DNA from: Rhizoclosmatium globosum
Taxonomy: Eukaryota; Chytridiomycota; Chytridiomycetes; Chytridiales; Chytriomycetaceae
Direction of reading: 5' to 3'
NCBI GenBank assembly: GCA_002104985.1
Contig: MCGO01000373.1
Span: forward strand, 1 to 24,347
DNA length: 24,347 nt
Made by a program: the position numbers and the translations under genes. The notes below the pieces were generated by a model that did no database searches, had not been told where the DNA came from, and saw only the letters and a list, made by a program, of their open reading frames with translations. Numbering within the stretch: the stretch's first letter is position 1; every line of letters starts with the position of its first letter. This document shows, piece by piece, positions 1 to 9,600 of the stretch.

Positions 1-835
1 TGGGTGTTTCGACAAATTTGACATAGTTCCCTTAACGTGCGATTTAACGTGATACTACAAAGCGAAGGAATATTACCTGGAAAGAGACCCAGTTTTGTTG
101 TGTTTTCAATGCGACCTACGAACCAGTCGTCGCCTTCTTCCGGAGCAGCTTTCACTAATAAATTAATGCAATTAGTATGAAATGCGTAGAATTAAGCAAG
201 ACATACCATCGACAAGAGTGTCTCCCTTCTTGAAGGTCAATTCCGAGTCAATATCCCCCACACAGTCAAACAGGGCCACAGCTGTGAGTCCCGCAGACAC
301 GGCGTTTCCCTGAGACAGTTTTCTCACGATTGGAGACTTATTCAGCTGTTGAAAGCGGTCCTGCACAGTCTCCTTCGCCTTGTCCACGAGGGGAATCGCC
401 TTTTCCTTGACTGACTGAGCAGTTGATTTGAATGCAGCCGAGTAGGCCGCGAGTGGCGAATGTGTCTTTGCAGCGAGTTTTGGTGGATCTGAGTAGTTTA
501 GTTTAGTTTAGTTTGATAAATAATGTTCTGGTTCAACAACAAACCATCGTCGCTTTCTTCGGCGTCGCTTTCGATTGCAGCAACAAACTTGACATAGTTT
601 CCTGTTAAACGAGAGCGACTTAGACGGACACGGCCTAGGAGATACAGACTAGACAAGGTATCCACGCACCAGGAAAGAGCCCTTCAGTCCCGGCCTTCTC
701 AAGGCGGCCTGTGAACCACTCGGGTCCATCAGAGGGCGATGGCTTCACATTCACAATCACATCGCCCTTCTTGAAACTGAGCTCCTTCGCATCATCAGCT
801 ACACAGTCGAATTGTGCTATGGCTCGCTTCTTCAT
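1..835 (-). CDS. Tandem SH3-domain protein (3' end outside window)
   Basis: Five exons (670-835, 545-601, 207-488, 77-154, 1-30) join in frame at GT..AG sites, giving about 204 residues before the window ends. SH3 domain 1 covers residues 1-64 (start MKKRAIAQFDC, then ELSFKKGD, WFTGR, GLFPGNYVKFV). SH3 domain 2 covers about 143-201 (AVALFDC, ELTFKKGD, WFVGR, LFPGNYVKFV). About 75 residues of Ser/Lys-rich linker lie between them. SH3 domains bind proline-rich peptides, so the family role is an adaptor in cortical actin, endocytosis or signalling; the specific partner is not visible. The start at 835 is the first ATG of the open frame and sits directly before the SH3 strand. In both domains an intron splits the codon before NYVKF. 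The C-terminal part is missing, so further domains are possible. Confidence 0.82.
494..515. repeat. Short tandem TTTAG repeat inside an intron
   Basis: Four copies of a TTTAG unit lie in the 56-nt intron 489-544 of the SH3 gene. A simple repeat with no visible function. Confidence 0.6.
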
Positions 836-872
836 TTGGAGTGAATTAAATAAATAAATAAAAAGGAGGACT

Positions 873-1517
873 CTATTCCTTTTTCACCTTCTTCTTTCCT
901 CCTGCAAATCTGCTTCTGCTAGAGTCATCACGATTAACAAGAAACCGAACGTATCCCCCAACGGCACGAACACTTTCTCCAATTCCTACAAGTCCAACAG
1001 GTATCAAAATCCCTGCAAATACACTGAAATGAAACACTTTCCAGCTGAGCTCAGCCACCCTCGAATCTTCAATCTGTCGTGCCAGTATTCCAAAACAACG
1101 CGTCATTGCAACAGTTGAAAAGCATGTCAATACACCCATACACAAGTTCGTTATTCCGACATATAAAAGGCGCTTTGGCGGTGATATACTGGTGGTCTTC
1201 CTTTCCCGTCCTTCATCGGCTTCCTTGGAGTCATGGCACCTTGAGTCCTCCAGCTCTTTCTTTTCCAGCATATTCCGCCTCCCAGCAAGCTCCAACTCGA
1301 CTTTCCTCACTTCCAACTCAACTTTACTCTGTTCAAGTAAATATTTGGCCTCCAATGCCCGGGCTTCTGTCTGTGCTAACCGTGTAGATTGTTCCAAGGC
1401 ATGTTTCGCAACTTCTGCCTCCATCTTTTTAGCTTTCCATTGCATCGCCGCATCTGAAACTGTTGCGTCACTTGCTATTGAAACGCACGACACCGTTGAT
1501 GAGCGCGGGGTCGTCAT
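873..1517 (-). CDS. Coiled-coil protein with two predicted membrane segments
   Basis: A single-exon open frame of 214 residues; the family is not recognised. Residues 1-25 are Ser/Thr-rich. Residues 27-100 are a charged Ala/Glu/Lys/Leu-rich stretch (for example KVELEVRKVELEL) expected to form a long coiled coil. Two hydrophobic segments follow at about 118-140 and 162-185, and the tail is basic (ends KKKVKKE). There is no cleavable signal peptide. This layout, a long helix followed by two membrane passes, occurs in organelle membrane proteins, but that is only an analogy. The gene sits 37 nt upstream of the SH3 start on the same strand, so the SH3 promoter must overlap its 3' region. The start is the first ATG of the frame. 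Confidence 0.7.
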   Translation of the reverse strand: MTTPRSSTVSCVSIASDATVSDAAMQWKAKKMEAEVAKHALEQSTRLAQTEARALEAKYLLEQSKVELEVRKVELELAGRRNMLEKKELEDSRCHDSKEADEGRERKTTSISPPKRLLYVGITNLCMGVLTCFSTVAMTRCFGILARQIEDSRVAELSWKVFHFSVFAGILIPVGLVGIGESVRAVGGYVRFLVNRDDSSRSRFAGGKKKVKKE

Positions 1518-1679
1518 GACAGCTTTCAGAGAAGAGTATCCAAAAATCTTCCAGAAATATTGTTTGATAATGAGATTCTATTCTAAATATAGGATATAAA
1601 CGAAAAGAAGTAATAGAACATAGTCAACTGTAAGAGGTCCATAGCATCATAAAAAGAATGAGGAATTGGTTGCACCCAA

Positions 1680-3844
1680 TTAGAAGAAAATAACAAAAGG
1701 TAGAAGCAAGGAAAGACTCTGGTGAAGTCGGTTTCCGATGGATACAAGATCTGACGGACCCGCTACAATAGTTGCAATCGAGTCTCCCCAGTTATCGACG
1801 CCAGCTGTCTGCAATGCAGAATCCTGCGATTACGAGAATAAACAACCCATTCACATATTTATAACAAAAAACTCACTGAATCCCCAAGAATCGGCTCAGC
1901 TTTACACGTAGTTTCATAATATCCACTCCCAGGAATCTTGGTAGGATCCAACACCTGAGTCTTCAAGTGTCCCGTAATATCTCCCGAACAATCACTACTT
2001 CCTATAAGCGCAGCATCACACACGGCGTACTTCATGTGAACAGTGACAGGGTGACAGTCCGGGAACGTAAACGAAATCCTTCCCAAATCATCTTCCAAAC
2101 CACGTTTGATAAATACTTGATAATTCGTTCCCGCAACCGTGTTTCCACGGATATCAGTGATGGAGAAGTCGAATGCCAAGATTGTCGCGTTTTCAGTTTT
2201 GGGGAATGTGAAAGAGATGGTTTGATTTGTCGCGGTTGCGATCGGCGCTGGTTGGGTGAATTTTTTGCAAAGGTCGGAAAACAACGATACAAACAATGTT
2301 GTTTGGTTTGCTACGCTAATGCCGCAATTTGTTGTCGAGCTTGTACAGTTTGAGTAAGAAGAGAGAATAGCCGGAGTCACAGCTTGACATGTAGAAGCCA
2401 AAGTATCAGGGTTTGCATTATTCTTGAACGCTGAGAAATTTGGAATCTGCGAAATAAACAATTTTAGCGAATATAATACAGAATTTAAACTTCTTGAATC
2501 AGAAAACATACCAAATTCTGACATGAGTCAACACAAGGAGGAACAACGTTCAACGCAATCACAGTAGCATTTTGAACGAACTGTTTATCACTAATCGCAG
2601 GTACTTTTCCGTCCAAAACTTTTGGCTCATTGGGTGCTGCAGTCGCAATAGGCACCACCGGAGGAGGAGGAAGAATAATCGGTGCAACACCATTGACAAC
2701 AGTCCCACTAACATCAGATCCATCTCTCTTCCCCGTCCCACTAGTAATCGCAATATTAAAACGTGCAATCGCCTGCCGTTCAGAGTTGACAGCAACCAAC
2801 AAATTCGCACCGTTCGCCGTTAACTGCATCGCAACCCATTCACTAGTGATGGCAGTTTCAAGGGGAATAAAGACTTCAACTGAATTGTCTGAATAAGTCG
2901 TGATAACACCTTTCCGAGAGCTGGTTGTATCCACGTTCGAGACTTTGTATCCGTCAAGAGAGAAGACGAAGATCACTCCGTTCATGCCGGATGCAGTGGC
3001 GGATGAAAGTGGGGAAGCTGAGAAAGACACAGGAATACCTGGCTGAAGTACGAGTGCCTTTTGAACCATTGAATCGGAAAGGGTGTTTGCATCTATTTGG
3101 TAGGACAGCCCTTTGATTCGCGAACTAAATCTTGCTGCAATTCCACGCGATAGATCCACTGTTACAGAGGGTAGAGGACTGTATACTGGGACTGATCCAG
3201 ATAAAGCAGAACTGGCAAACTCGTCTGAGCTAATTTCACGATACGTGCAACCTCGGCGATCTGGGTTTAAATTGTATCCTGTTCTACAAGATGAAAGTAA
3301 ACAGACACCGCTTGCGCATTCAACAGTTCCGAGAGGATAAGGCGAGCAGCTAGTGCTAGAAACACAGGTTCCTCCAATTGCGACATTCACTTGTTCCTAC
3401 GAAGAGTATAAGGTGGAGTGTAAGAAAATAATTGGACTTGTGTTTAACTCGATTCATACCTTGCAATTTGGAGGGGAACCACCATATCCGGGCAAACAGA
3501 AACATTTATCTTTGGAATCTGATCCGAGAGGGCTTGATGCTCCTACGCCACAAGATAATGGTTGCTGGTTTGTGTATGTGGGACAGTAACTACCCTCAGG
3601 ACATGTAGTGGGTGCTGTGGACCCCGCAGGACAGTAGGTTCCTTTCGAACATGGAACACAACCAAGACCCTATGTAAGCCGAAATTAACTTAAGCTAAAT
3701 TCGCGAAATATGCATTACTCCTTCTGCATAGTATCCTGCAAAGTAGAGACCAGCTTGACAGATGCAATCCTGGAGGGAATTTGGACCGTTGGTGACTATC
3801 GTTCCAGTCGGGCAACAGGTAGATCTATTCAACAATGAAGACAA
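1680..3844 (-). CDS. Cysteine-rich surface protein with GPI-type tail (5' end unresolved)
   Basis: Exons 3719-3844 (5' limit uncertain), 3460-3669, 2512-3396, 1877-2446 and 1680-1823 join in frame, all at phase 0. The N-terminal part has Cys-rich repeats like TNFR/ephrin-receptor type modules (CPTGT, CPAGST, CPEGSYCP, CFCLPGYGG). A long Ser/Thr/Val-rich region with Pro-rich PPPPPVVP and several Asn-X-Ser/Thr sites follows. The last residues (LSLLLPFVIFF then stop) form a short hydrophobic tail typical of GPI-anchor signals. I infer an extracellular, wall- or membrane-anchored protein; no enzyme motif was seen. No ATG with a convincing signal peptide joins to the first exon. The frame closes at a stop near 3855, so an upstream exon between about 3860 and 4070 is missing from this model. 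Confidence 0.65.
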
Positions 3845-3859
3845 CTTTGCACCTCACAC

Positions 3860-4072
3860 GTAATCCAATGGAAGTTGGAGACCTGAACATTGCGATAAGG
3901 ATCGTCACCATTCTCCCACCATATTATAAAGGAAAGATATATATGTTTCATCAAGGGATCACTATTTGTTGAATAACTTGAATATTGGACAAAAAGATAG
4001 CAACAAAACCATATATCCTCCAGAACGTCCCTCCCTATTAAACCACAATGCACAGAAAAAAACAACCATAAA
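3860..4072. other. Gap between surface-protein gene and deacetylase
   Basis: About 210 nt between the first resolved exon of the cysteine-rich gene and the stop of the deacetylase, both on the minus strand. It should hold the missing first exon and promoter of the former and the 3' UTR of the latter. Several ATGs occur on the minus strand, but none gives both a signal peptide and a matching donor. Confidence 0.4.
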
Positions 4073-6479
4073 TCACGCCTTGAACACCTCCTCTCCAGCA
4101 ATATACACTCTCGCAACCCTAAACACACTCTCATCTCCTTCCTCAAACCCATCCAACACAACAAAGTCAGCATCCGCACCTTCACTCAAACTACCCTTCT
4201 TTCCATACACGCCAATACACTTTGCCGGTGCAATCGTCGCAGCATTCACAGCCTCCGCCAACGAGCATCCAGCAAACTTGACGAGATTCGAGATACAAAA
4301 CGGCATCGTCGCAACAGACCCGGCAAGCGTGTCTGTTCCGTCAATCACGACTTCCATGGGCCCCTTTCTGCGGACTTTCATGCTTCCAAGCATGAATTCG
4401 TCGCCGTCGAGGCCGGCGCCTGCCATGGCGTCTGTGACGAGGACGGCGCCGTCTGGGAAGGCGTTGTAGGCGACGCGGATGGATGCGGCGGAGGCGTGGA
4501 TGCCGTCGGCGATGAGACCGTACCATGGTTTCTTTGTTCCGTGGGGGAGCTCGTTGAAGCCGAGGACACCCATTGGGCCTGGGTCGCGGTGGTGGAAGGG
4601 GTGCATTGCGTTGAAGAGGTGGGTGAGCATTGTTGCGCCGACTTCGAGGGCCTTTTCGGCGTCTTGGTAGGATGCTTCGGTGTGACCCATTGAGATGACG
4701 AGGTTGTCACCCCATCGGGATTTGATTTCTTGGATTGCAGAGAGGGCTCCTTCGCGTTCTGGGGCGAGCGTGAGAATTTTGATGACACCATTGGCTTTTG
4801 CGGCTTCGCTTGTGGGGGTGTCAATTGTCGGGCCGTAGCACTCGAGAATGTCTTGGAAACCGTTAGTTGGAGCGCGAATGTAGTCAACGTTGTGGGCTCC
4901 CTTCTTGGATGGGGCAAGGAAAGGGCCTTCGACGTGGGCACCTTTATTTTGGAGTTAAAATCAGGTGGGAGATTTGAGGACACGAACCTAGAATTTCGGC
5001 TTGCTTTGGCTTGGCGCCTCGGTAGTCAGCAATCTTTGGTAGAACATCGTGGTAAGTTTCAGGAAGAGAGGTAACGACTGTTGGCAAGAAAGAAGTGACA
5101 CCGTATTGTGGCAAGCCCTTGGCAACAGCCGTCAATCCTTCCTCAAGAGTAACAGTATCCGCGAAATCGTGGCCACTGAATTATTTAAAATATTAGTACA
5201 TGTGAGGGTTGGAGGTTTGTATGAGATTTCTTGGTGACATGACAACTTGACTCACAGTTACAACAATATGTTCACTGCTGTCACCTCTCCTTCCTTTCTT
5301 TCCCACTTAACTATTCGGACATATGTATTTGCCCTTATTCATGATTAACGCCACATCATTCTTCTTATCTTTTATCGTTAAGCACTCAACTCCAATGCTT
5401 TCCCTCACATTTCATATCACCACTTGCTCTGCATTAATACAATGTTCGATGTGTATTCTACTATCTAACTTGATCGCCTTCATCGAAGGTTGTTTCTTGC
5501 GCTCACATATCGTTTCATTTGTTCGCTGCGCTCACGCTTTCCTTTTGTTGCTCACATCATTCCCACTTCCTTCAGCTTTGTTCGCTACACTCACTAATCG
5601 CTTGCGCTCACTAATCGGTCTCAGAGTTCATGACTCACTCGCGTAAATAGATGCAATACATACAAGTATCCATTGATTTGCAAATCAATGAAACCAGGAA
5701 CAATAAGAGGTCTCTGCTTATCAGGGAAAGCATCATCACCAAAATCAATCACGACATCAGCCTTGACACCGGCAAAGAAGAGAGACTTTGAATCGACAAA
5801 CTTTCCATTCTGAATCCAGAGAGTCTCGTCCTTGACGATCTTGCCGTCGCGGAGGACATCGCATCGAATAAGTTGGATAACCTTTTGCGAGTTTGGCTTT
5901 GGTGAGCCAGGAAGGGAGGTTGGAGGCGTGTCTAGTTGGTTAAGGCCTGGCTTGCTTGAGAAGATACGGTTTGTAAAGAGTCTGCGAGGGAGTGCGAGTT
6001 GTTTGTTTGTTAGTTGGCGGGTGGGTGGGTACTCCCAGGAAGGGAATGCATTCGATTGAACCAAAGAGGGGTGGTACATACCGATCTTTAACAGCAGAGT
6101 CCTGAGACGGGGTCTGTATGAAAGAAAGGGAAAGCAGGGAAAGAAAGGGAGGCAGAGTGAGTCATTTAAGGGGCAATAACACTAATAACCAACGACTTAC
6201 TCGGTACATCTTCTGGCCGCCAAGCTCCTTGTCCTTCTCCTTTTCCTTGTCCTCGTCCAGCGCCGCCTTCTTCTCGAGCCAGGCCACGAGCGACGGCGAT
6301 CGCGACGGCGGAAGACGCTTGTCCTTCGATCCAGATCGCAGGCCGAGGCCGTCAAGCTCACTCACCGGAACCGCTGATCGGTCCTCGGTCGCGTATCCGA
6401 GGAAGGCGGCGAGGCGGGACGAGGCCGTCGAATGCCGTTGTTGTTGTTGCTGCTGTGGTGGTTGCGGTGGTTGTGACAT
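4073..6479 (-). CDS. DAC1: N-acetylglucosamine-6-phosphate deacetylase with N-terminal extension
   Basis: Five exons (6201-6479, 6082-6113, 5664-5981, 4988-5175, 4073-4941) give 561 residues. The enzyme removes acetate from GlcNAc-6-phosphate during chitin-sugar catabolism. Core hallmarks of the NagA family (amidohydrolase fold): PGFIDLQINGYFG, GAHVEGPFL with metal-ligand Glu277, SMGHTEA (His359), HLFNAM (His380), GLIADGIH (His421) and LVTDAMAGAG with the catalytic Asp443. The core spans about 140-561, the usual length. Residues 1-139 are extra: Pro/Gln-rich with six consecutive Gln, then a charged Lys/Glu/Asp segment, encoded by exons 1, 2 and the start of 3. The 32-nt exon 2 has good splice sites on both sides. 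The start at 6479 was chosen because the in-frame ATG at 6566 lies close to the divergent neighbour and downstream of a CCAAT box. An internal ATG at 6079 could give a nearly core-only form. Confidence 0.9.
5176..5663 (-). other. Unusually long intron (488 nt) in the deacetylase gene
   Basis: Donor GTATGT at 5663 and acceptor AATTCAG at 5176, with a TACTAAT branch-like site near the acceptor. Removing it restores the conserved NGYFGHDF stretch, so it is a real intron. All other introns found here are 173 nt or shorter, most 44-100 nt. It holds no convincing gene but does carry the degenerate repeat listed separately. Confidence 0.85.
5497..5640. repeat. Degenerate TTGCGCTCAC repeat cluster in the long intron
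   Basis: Variants of CGCTTGCGCTCACTAATCG recur at about 5497, 5524, 5548, 5583 and 5601. The last two are adjacent 18-nt copies differing at a few bases. The reverse-strand form (GTGAGCGCAAGCGA) resembles text in the 173-nt intron 7128-7300. Confidence 0.55.
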
Positions 6480-6643
6480 TGGAAACACGTTTTTGTAATG
6501 CTGATAATAACCAAGCACAAGGGGAAAGCCGTCAATTTGGAAATGACCAATGGGATCAGAGGACACGCCAGAACAATGGGCAAAGCATATATCTCTTACA
6601 AATACTTCTCTTACTGTCTTACATCAAACTATATCTAGAAAAC
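6480..6643. promoter_or_regulatory. Shared divergent promoter with CCAAT box
   Basis: Only 164 nt separate the chosen ATG of the deacetylase (minus) from the ATG of the disordered-protein gene (plus). A CCAAT motif lies at 6547-6551, the site type bound by the HAP/NF-Y complex in fungi. Function is inferred. Confidence 0.45.
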
Positions 6644-9600
6644 ATGATCCCGCGTATCAATCTCATTTTACTTGGCTTCCCTTCTATTCCTCCCTCTTCA
6701 AACTTTGATCCTGCAACAGCCAGCAGCCCGTCTTCCTCACAAGAGAACCTCCTCTTTTCAAAATATTCTCAGCCTTCAAATCAATCAACAACAACTTCAA
6801 CGACAAGTGCTGGCGCTGCAAGACGTGTTCTGATGGCTCTGGACTACAACGCTCAAACTGACAAGAAGGCTCCCATCCCAACAATATACGATCTCTTGAT
6901 GCGCGCGGGAAAGAAATATCTTCAGAACGATCCTACTGTCTCAGAGTGTCTCAAACGATTCAGGAATCACTACAAGAGGATATCTTCAGCGGAAAAATCA
7001 AGTTCGTTTGTTAAACCCTCTTTGACAGTTTATTCGAACCCTCCAGACTTTGCTCTTGTCGGATTGGAAAGTAGTCTGGAAGTATTGCGAGATGGTGATA
7101 CTCTCTTGGTGGTTTGGTCCATGGTTGGTGAGTTTCTGAGGTAAACGAGCGAAGGGCGATGCATATCATTTTGGAAGGTCTTATGGTGAGCGACATCTTG
7201 CGAAGCGAAGAGGTTGTTTTGTAGAGGCCAGGAGATGTGAGAGTATCAGGTCGCCCATTCTGAAAATGTCAAATCACACTTACCACTGATTCTGAAATAG
7301 ATGATACGCCACTCCAAAAACAATACCTCCCTTCAACTCAAAAATCAGTACCATCTGCATACTCACACGAGCAAGTGGACGTTTTTGGCGTCATTGCAGC
7401 AAGTGGTGGAATCCATAACCAAGGGAAACAAGGATGGAGCGGCCCAAACCTCCGAGTAGGCGAAACAGTACATACAGAACGCGTCGATCCAAAATTCAAG
7501 ACCGAAGAAGAACCAGACGCCGAAAGCACTCGAATCAGCACGGCTCAAAGTGAACCTCCCCAAACCAATGAATCATCTCAACCCCCCGAACCCTCCGAAT
7601 ACATCCCCTCCACAACAACAACATCGCGTGCAACAACCCCAAAACCTTCCAAACAAGCCCCGACAACCTCCAAAAACCCCTCGAAACCCTCCACCCCACG
7701 CACACCCACATCCAAAAAACCACACCACCACCCACAATCCACAACCTCCCTCTCAACATCCATAAAATCAAACCCCTCCCCACCACAAACCTCCTTCTCA
7801 TCCCTCCGAATCGACGGCATCGGCCTCCTAAAAGGCGACACCACATACAGCGACACCGCATCCGAAAGCAGTTCCTCGCTCTCCTCTGACACCGACTCCC
7901 CTGCCCCCGCCCCCGCCCCCGCCGCGAAATCCACATCTGAAAGCGTAAAGTCGTTCACGGAGAGCATGAAAGAGGCGTCCACGCATTTGGTGGGGATGTT
8001 GGATGCTTTGAGTGATGGGATTGAGGTTGTGCAGAAAGCGACGACGACGACCATGGGGGGTGGTGGGAGTCACGGTTCCGGGGTGAGGGATCGGTCTGTT
8101 AGTTCGGAGTTTACGGTGCATACTGCTGATGGGTTTAAGGGGTCTGTAGGGACGGTTGGTCGGGAGTCGTATGGGGGGTCGGTGAACGAGAGTGAGTCGG
8201 TTGTGAGTTCGCCTGTTGGGCAGGGTGGTAGCTCGTATGGTTCGGGAACGCAATCGAGTTCGGTTACGGAGTCGAAACATCCTTCCAGTGCGTCCCATGG
8301 TTCAAGTTCTCAACAGCAACAACATAATGAAGGCATTATCGGAAAGATAACTTCCTTGGCTCACTCAATTGCAGGCTCGCCCGAACATACTTCATCATCT
8401 GAACCAAGCCATCACCCGTCGCAACAAACCAAACAATCAAACACAGATATTCATCAATCTGTAGCCTCAAAATCATCAGAAACAGGCTCTCATACTGCAG
8501 GCAGTTTCATCGAAAGCATAACAAGCAAAGCATCCTCCCTCTACTCAAAATCCGAATCATTCCACTCTGGCCGTTCAGAACAGCCGCACACGGATCCACA
8601 ACACGTATCAGAATCGTTGCGTGACGTGAAAACAAAGTCTTCCATGCATTCTGTCGCATCAAAGGCGTCTAATACTGGTTCACACCATAGCGGTGGTGGT
8701 CTCATGGACAAAATGGTTAGCTTCTCGGAATCCGTTGTTTCGAAAGTCAGCGATTCAGTGCATTCCGGTTTGTACCCATTGAATTAACGCTAGTGGCCAC
8801 TAAAACTCTTCAGGAACACATCATGGATCTACGAGATCCATTGAGTCAAATAACTATTCCCAGGCAGCGTTGAATGCAATAAGGGAATCGACTAGTACGA
8901 TTCGAGGACTGGAAAATTTCGTGAAGGAAGTGAGTCCAACTTTGGCAGCGATTTCAAATGTTCTACAAGGCCCTGAGTCGCATGCAAAGATTCCATTGAA
9001 GCAAGAGCATGGAGCAACTTCTAGTGGGACGTTAACTGTCCCACGGGACTCTGCGAGCACAAACCGGGAATCAACAAGTACAATTCGAGGGCTTGAAACG
9101 TTTGTGGAAGAAACGAGTCCGGCTGTTGCAGTTATTTCTAGGGAGCTTCAGCCTTTGTCAAAGAATTCAGAGTCGACAAATACGCTAAAGTCTGTGGACA
9201 AAATGCGATCCAAGCCGGATTTGGCGAACCTTCCTTTTCCAAATATTCTCAAATCAAGTGATAAGCTTTCGGATCCCGTGAAGCAGTCCACGGATAAAAT
9301 CTCTGATCCGCCAAAGCCTCATACCTCTCAAAACTTCCAACAGCCACCTGGTCCTCCACTAAACTGGCACCCACCACCACCACCTGAATCTCAACCCCGA
9401 GATTCCTCTCACTCAACAGCTCAAACCTTCCAACAACCACCCGGCCCTCCACCAAACTGGCATCCCCCACCACAAACCTCTCAGCCTCGAGACTCGTCCC
9501 ACTCCACAGTCAACACAGAGAAATCACCAACAAAGTCAACAACAAGCCTCGCAGAAAAGCTCTCCCACTTTACAGAATCCACATCCTCAAAACTTTCAGC

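Noticed and set aside
494..515. TTTAG repeat as an internal telomere-like array
   Set aside because: The unit is not TTAGGG, there are only four copies and they lie inside a spliced intron.
3966..4469. 167-codon plus-strand open frame over the deacetylase 3' end
   Set aside because: Antisense shadow of the conserved NagA exon; Ser/Pro/Thr-rich as expected from its reverse complement.
5323..5646. 107-codon plus-strand open frame in the long intron
   Set aside because: Low-complexity composition, no family features, antisense to a well-supported intron.
6480..6566. Start of the deacetylase at the upstream ATG (6566)
   Set aside because: Possible, but it would put the CCAAT box inside the 5' UTR region and leave only about 78 nt between divergent start codons; 6479 is more economical.
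7535..8298. Long minus-strand open frames opposite the disordered-protein gene
   Set aside because: They arise from the stop-poor, strongly skewed coding strand; composition is all Arg, Gly or Val with no domain.
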